Of a stretch of DNA of 64,000 bases, positions 60,014 through 64,000 are shown one piece after another. The notes beneath the pieces are model-generated. The model was not told the DNA's origin and did not search any database. It saw only the letters and a program-made list of their open reading frames with translations. The stretch's first letter is position 1, and the number at the start of each line of letters is the position of its first letter. The stretch covers positions 63,566,257 through 63,630,256 of the forward strand of contig CP154956.1 in assembly GCA_039621445.1 (NCBI GenBank), in the 5' to 3' direction. Source of the DNA: Euglena gracilis (Eukaryota; Euglenida; Euglenophyceae; Euglenales). A program made the position numbers and the translations under genes.

Positions 60014-61720
60014 TATCTCCATCGGGTTTGTGGCAAGGGATGCACATCGCCAATCTTCTTTCTCTCGGAAAACCTCAAGTCATTGGTTTCAGACAATCCG
60101 ACCATGCCAAAGGAAAATGTTTCAATGGCGGGCTGATTTCTGAAAATTTGCTTGAAGTGCAACGATTGACAGAAAGAATGAAAACTGCAGTGGAATCCCT
60201 TGAGAGACAACAGCAAAGAACCAAGCGTGGGGTCGAAATCCAGCAATTGCAAAGCATTCAACGGAAGCGCAAATGGTGTATCCGGATCGATATTGCCCAT
60301 CACATCATTTGAAAGATGAGACCCTCCTTGTTGACAAGCTTCTTTGGGAGGTTCAAAAAAGTTCAAAAAGGGGCGGTGCATTTGTCAGAAATTATCTAAA
60401 ACTAGCAATTGAATATTCTAATTTCAACTCAATGGCATGGCACGGCAAAGGAAAATATGGCAACGTTGCACCGCACTGGGAGGATGTGAGATGGCACAAG
60501 GCACTTTTGACAAAAATCAACAAAATTCGCACCCAGAACTTCTTTTATGTTTTTCAAATTTTGGGTAGCCCATTGCATTTACCAACTATGAAGGGAAAAA
60601 AACGGTTTAAGTATTTGCCTGCCAGTTGACTCCTCGATGAAGATGAGAAATGTCCAATGCAAACAATGGAAGTGAGAAGATGCTTGATTGCAACAAGAAT
60701 GCCTTCAACTTGTCAAAACCGGCGTCCTTTCCCAAATGAGAGAAACAACCACGGGGAGCATTTCAAAATTGACATCTCTGGCAGAGTCCAAAAAAATATG
60801 TTCTTTATCAAGTTTCTCCATTTTATTTTCAATCTCAATTGCAAATTGAAAAAACAATTTTCCAAAGAAAAATTCTTCAACAAGAATGCCAGTTTTTATG
60901 CATGAGGAGGAAAAAGCTCTTCAAAGATACTTTTCAAAAAAAAGGAAAAAAGATTGGCGCCCATTTTAGTTGGGAGTGGAAACTTCAAATCCTTATGCGC
61001 TCATTCTTTTTACCAAATCACATCGTTGTATTTTTTGCTTGCGTACTTTTGGCATCATTCACTTGCGTTTGCCTCCCCTCATTTGAGCACACCCACGGGC
61101 CAAAGGACCCTCCAAATGCTAAACAAGGGGGGGGGATCAAATAAGACGGTGGGGGGGGGGTGGAAATTGGCTTTGAGAGAGGATAAAAAAAATTTGGCGT
61201 CTTCGGCGCCTCAAATTTTTTTGTTTCCCCCAGACCCAAAATGCTCAATTAAGGGGGGGGGGGTCAAATTAGGGGGGAATGGCAGGCACAATTTTTTTCT
61301 CTTCTTAAAGACGATTCGCCAATCATCACTTTTCAATTGGAAAAATGAGTGCATTTTTCTTGGAAAATTTTCGGGAATTTTCATTCCATTTTTCCGAACA
61401 AGTTCCACGAGTAATCCTAGGGTGGAAAGAAAGGAAATACCTGTCAATCCAAAATCCAAATTATCATTTCTTTGTGAGAAGTGGTCAATCTGGAACACAA
61501 AACAAAGGATGAGTGATGAAAAGAGGAAAAAGATTCCGTATGTACAGTCCGCCATCTTTCTCCCATGCTCCGTTCATTAATGGTGATGTCCAAATGCCAT
61601 TATTAAGAAATATTCGAATCCATGTAGCCTCCTGTATGACAAGAAAATCAAGCTTATTTTTCAGATTTCATCAAGGTTTTGACAGTTTCTCTGAGTTCGA
61701 GAATGGGGAGTATGTGGTGC
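60014..61720. other. AT-rich stretch, no supported gene
   Basis: Overlapping ORFs of 80-118 codons occur (60028-60312, with a Lys/Gln-rich coiled-coil-like stretch, and 60273-60629). None shows a family or the GC3 bias of real exons. Poly-G blocks flank ATCAAATAAG and TCAAATTAG words near 61125-61275, another possible foldback. Confidence 0.35.
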
Positions 61721-61898
61721 TACCATCCCCCCCCCATCTTGTCCCATACCCCAGCTAACGCCAGCCCGGGTCTGGGACAAGATTGGGGGGACAAGATCGG
61801 TGGGTCGATAAATTTTCTTTGGCGGGCCATGGCCCAGACCCTTTGGCGGGGTATGGGACAAGATTGAGGGGGGGGGGACAAGGTCGGGGGGGATGGTA
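61721..61898. mobile_element. Foldback element, TACCATCCCC ends, word ATCTTGTCC
   Basis: TACCAT-C run-ATCTTGTCCCATACCCC at the left. GGGGTATGGGACAAGAT and GGACAAGGTC-G run-ATGGTA at the right. GGACAAGAT(C/T)G repeats inside. 178 bp. Confidence 0.7.
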
Positions 61899-62286
61899 AG
61901 CGAGGGGGGGAGGGTTGTCTTGGACCACCCTCCCCACCCGGGGGAAGGGCACTTCCACCCCTTCCCAGTAATTTGGGTTTCTTTCGAGTCAGCCACCAAT
62001 TAGCCACTACTCCCCCCCGGGGGGTCGGCCACACCAACGTTAACTAAGTGGACCGACTCACCTGCGGAAATTTTGGCACACGTCTGCAAAATGGAGTGCG
62101 TTGATCGATTTTTATTTCAGGATCTCATTTTTTGAGGCCAGGTTTAACTCATGTCGTGGTTTTTTCGCCGGGGGAGGTTCGGGACCCATGGGCGGTTGTT
62201 CCATAGACGGCAACTGTTGATCAACACGGTTCACCACCACGGCACCTTCACCACGACGGTCAGGTAGGAGCTCGTGGCATAAATTG

Positions 62287-62478
62287 TACCATCCCCCCCC
62301 ATTATGTACCTCCCCCCGGGAGGCCGAAACAGGGGGGGGGGAGGTTCACAATGGGGCGGACATGCCTGTGGATGACCGTGGTGACTTGGTGCATTCCTCT
62401 TGGGAGTGCCCCCCCATTGTGTACCTCCCCCCCAGGGGGTACATAATGGGGGGGGTACATAATGGGGGGGGGATGGTA
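62287..62478. mobile_element. Foldback element, TACCATCCCC ends, word ATTATGTACC
   Basis: TACCAT-C run-ATTATGTACC is exactly inverted at the right end (GGTACATAAT-G run-ATGGTA), 24 bp. It shares its terminal 14 bp with the element at 61721 but has a different subterminal word. 192 bp. Confidence 0.75.
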
Positions 62479-62603
62479 GTTGCTTCATATTAGGTGCCAT
62501 GGCTGTCAAAGAGAAATAAATAAAAAATTCACTGGCCTCCTTCATTATGCGGTCAGAAAAAAATTTTGCGACCGGGGGGGGGGGGGGGCGCGGTGTCATG
62601 CTG

Positions 62604-62663
62604 GGCCAGAAGCGAAGTTAGCGCCGGCCATAAACAGACAAGAAGCCTTAGTGCAACTAGGGG
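62604..62663. repeat. Third copy of the intron-tail sequence
   Basis: GGGCCAGAAGCGAAGTTAG, ATAAACAGACAAGAAGCC and TTAGTGCAACTA match 24796-24851 and 26383-26441, both near the 3' ends of intron elements. This suggests a further element here, followed by G runs and GTGTC(A/G)(C/T)TTAT words. Confidence 0.6.
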
Positions 62664-62850
62664 GGGAGGGGGTGTCACTTATCGGGGAGTGTCGTTTATG
62701 GGGGGGGGGGGTGGTAGTTGCCATTTTTGGCTCCTACTGGGATCTGGAAACCCTCCATGTGTGGGTCGGTGGGGGGTCGCTTTTACTCTATTTTTTAGAA
62801 CTCAAGGGTTGAACCTGAAGTCTGGAGTTTTTCGAAAAAGGATGCAACCA

Positions 62851-62970
62851 CTAACCCCCCCCAAAATAAGACCCCCCCCCAAAATAAGACCCCCCCAAAA
62901 ATAAGACCCCCCTCTGAGCGATCGAGCAAAAATCCCAAAATAAGACCCCCCCATAAATAAGACCCCCTTG
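62851..62970. repeat. AATAAGACCCCCC direct repeats
   Basis: The word AATAAGACCCCC occurs five times, interrupted by CTCTGAGCGATCGAGC. It probably forms one end of another C-run element. Followed by GGCGCGAAGCGCCGG. Confidence 0.6.
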
Positions 62971-64000
62971 ACGGCGCGAAGCGCCGGGGACAGCGAAAAT
63001 TTTCCCTGAAAATTTACCAAAAACCCCAATTTCATACACAAAAATGATGAAATTTCAAAAAAATTTCATATTTTTGAAGTGCAAAAAACATGGCAAATGT
63101 CAAATCACACCGATCTGCACATGGCGCGAAGCGCCGAAGGAAAAATTTTGGCACTCTTGGGCAGCGGTGTCGGAACAATTTTTTCCCGGGGGGGGCGAGG
63201 AACCGACAAAATTTGGAGCACATTCTTTTTCCCCCCGGTGCGAAGCGCCGAGGAAAATTTTTTTCATGGCACAACCAAAATGTACTTTTTTCTGTCCCCC
63301 TGGCCCCGAAGGGGCCGAGACGCTAACGCCTTTTTTGAAGTCCAATGCTCCAAAAACTTGAGCTAGAAAGCGAAATCATGGGTAGAACTCCTTTGGAAAC
63401 CTCCCAACTCAACCCAAATGTCGACTTCGCAACCTGGGGGTGGGTGAAGAAGCCATTTTTTCACTTTGCGCAAAATCATTTTTTCCGTTGACCCGAAGAG
63501 TTTCCCCCAAACTCGGCTGGTCAAGAAAATGGAGGGAGGGGGACATATGGGGATATCAGTTTGTATTCAAACAACCAAGGTGAAAGTGGTTTGTGGGGTC
63601 CCAAAAAACAAAAAGCACCAAAGGAGGGGGAAAAAAGTCGGTTTGTGGCCAAAAGCCAAACCGGACGCCGGGTTTTGGACAGAACCGGAGTTCCTGACGC
63701 CGGGTTTTAGGACAGAACCGGCGTCCGGAAAACCCGTGGGGGGGGAAGCCGGTTCTGTCCTGAACCCGGCGTCTCAAACGCCGGTTTAAACATCAAGAAG
63801 TGCCGTGGGGTTTTTTCAAGGATTTTTATTTCGGCCGCCAAAGGCGGTCGAGACGGTAATGGAATTTGCAATTTCATTCTCCAAAAATGTGCTTTTAACT
63901 GGCAAGGTGGCTGTCGAAGGCAGCCGAGGCGGTAACGCCCTTTGAACCATTGAACATGGCATTACAAAGAAAAATATCACATTCATGCTACAAAAAAATT
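62971..64000. other. Repeat-rich end of window
   Basis: Three GCGCGAAGCGCCG-type palindromes (62973, 63122, 63239) and several copies of a (G/C)CGGGTTTTGGACAGAACCGG word (63660-63780). The same words open the window (GGGTTCATGACAGAACTGGC at 36-55). No gene. Confidence 0.5.

Noticed and set aside
60028-60629. Coiled-coil-like ORFs of 94 and 118 codons
   Set aside because: AT-rich, overlapping in different frames, no recognisable family or splice context.

Overview
This window is nuclear DNA from a eukaryote, probably a protist with large, intron-dense genes. Short GC-rich coding islands are separated by low-complexity introns full of poly-G/poly-C runs, foldback repeats and (GT)n tracts. No bacterial operons, rRNA, tRNA, CRISPR array or recognisable promoter or terminator signals were found. 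The lineage cannot be fixed from sequence alone. Many introns lack GT-AG ends, which recalls the nonconventional introns reported for euglenids and diplonemids (Euglenozoa). That is the leading guess only. Layout: 137-504, a foldback element; 4002-5319 (+), an IS630/Tc1-like DDE transposase gene; 7621-8157 (+), an orphan ORF; 9640-19363 (+), a multi-exon gene with C2-like domains; 22181-25041 (+), a mitochondrial HSC20/HscB iron-sulfur co-chaperone; 25935-28590 (+), a two-EF-hand protein; 34498-36680 (+), a secreted Cys-rich protein with PSI-like repeats; 38834-49590 (-), exon islands of one or more unrecognised genes; 50170-58400 (-), a near-complete MCM9 DNA helicase; 59924-60013 (+), a possible terminal exon; 58562-62970, further repeat elements. 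The main result concerns introns. MCM9, HSC20 and the EF-hand are conserved enough to fix exon junctions by alignment to remembered family sequences. Two intron classes coexist. One is canonical, with GT donors (often GTGTG) and AG acceptors. The other has no GT-AG ends. It is a DNA-transposon-like unit with terminal inverted repeats, usually CAG(G)...(C)CTG, flanked by two 7-8 bp direct repeats. The reading frame is restored only if the unit plus exactly one copy of the flanking repeat is removed. I traced 18 such junctions across six genes, with lengths from 63 to about 1,600 nt. The same class of unit also lies free in introns and intergenic DNA with perfect duplications (13658-14012, 46841-47147, 52266-52731), which shows it is mobile. 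These look like intron-generating transposons (introners) that produce nonconventional introns. Removal at DNA level, as for ciliate IESs, is not excluded. A second repeat class carries long C-run termini (for example TACCATCCCC) and a different internal word in each element.
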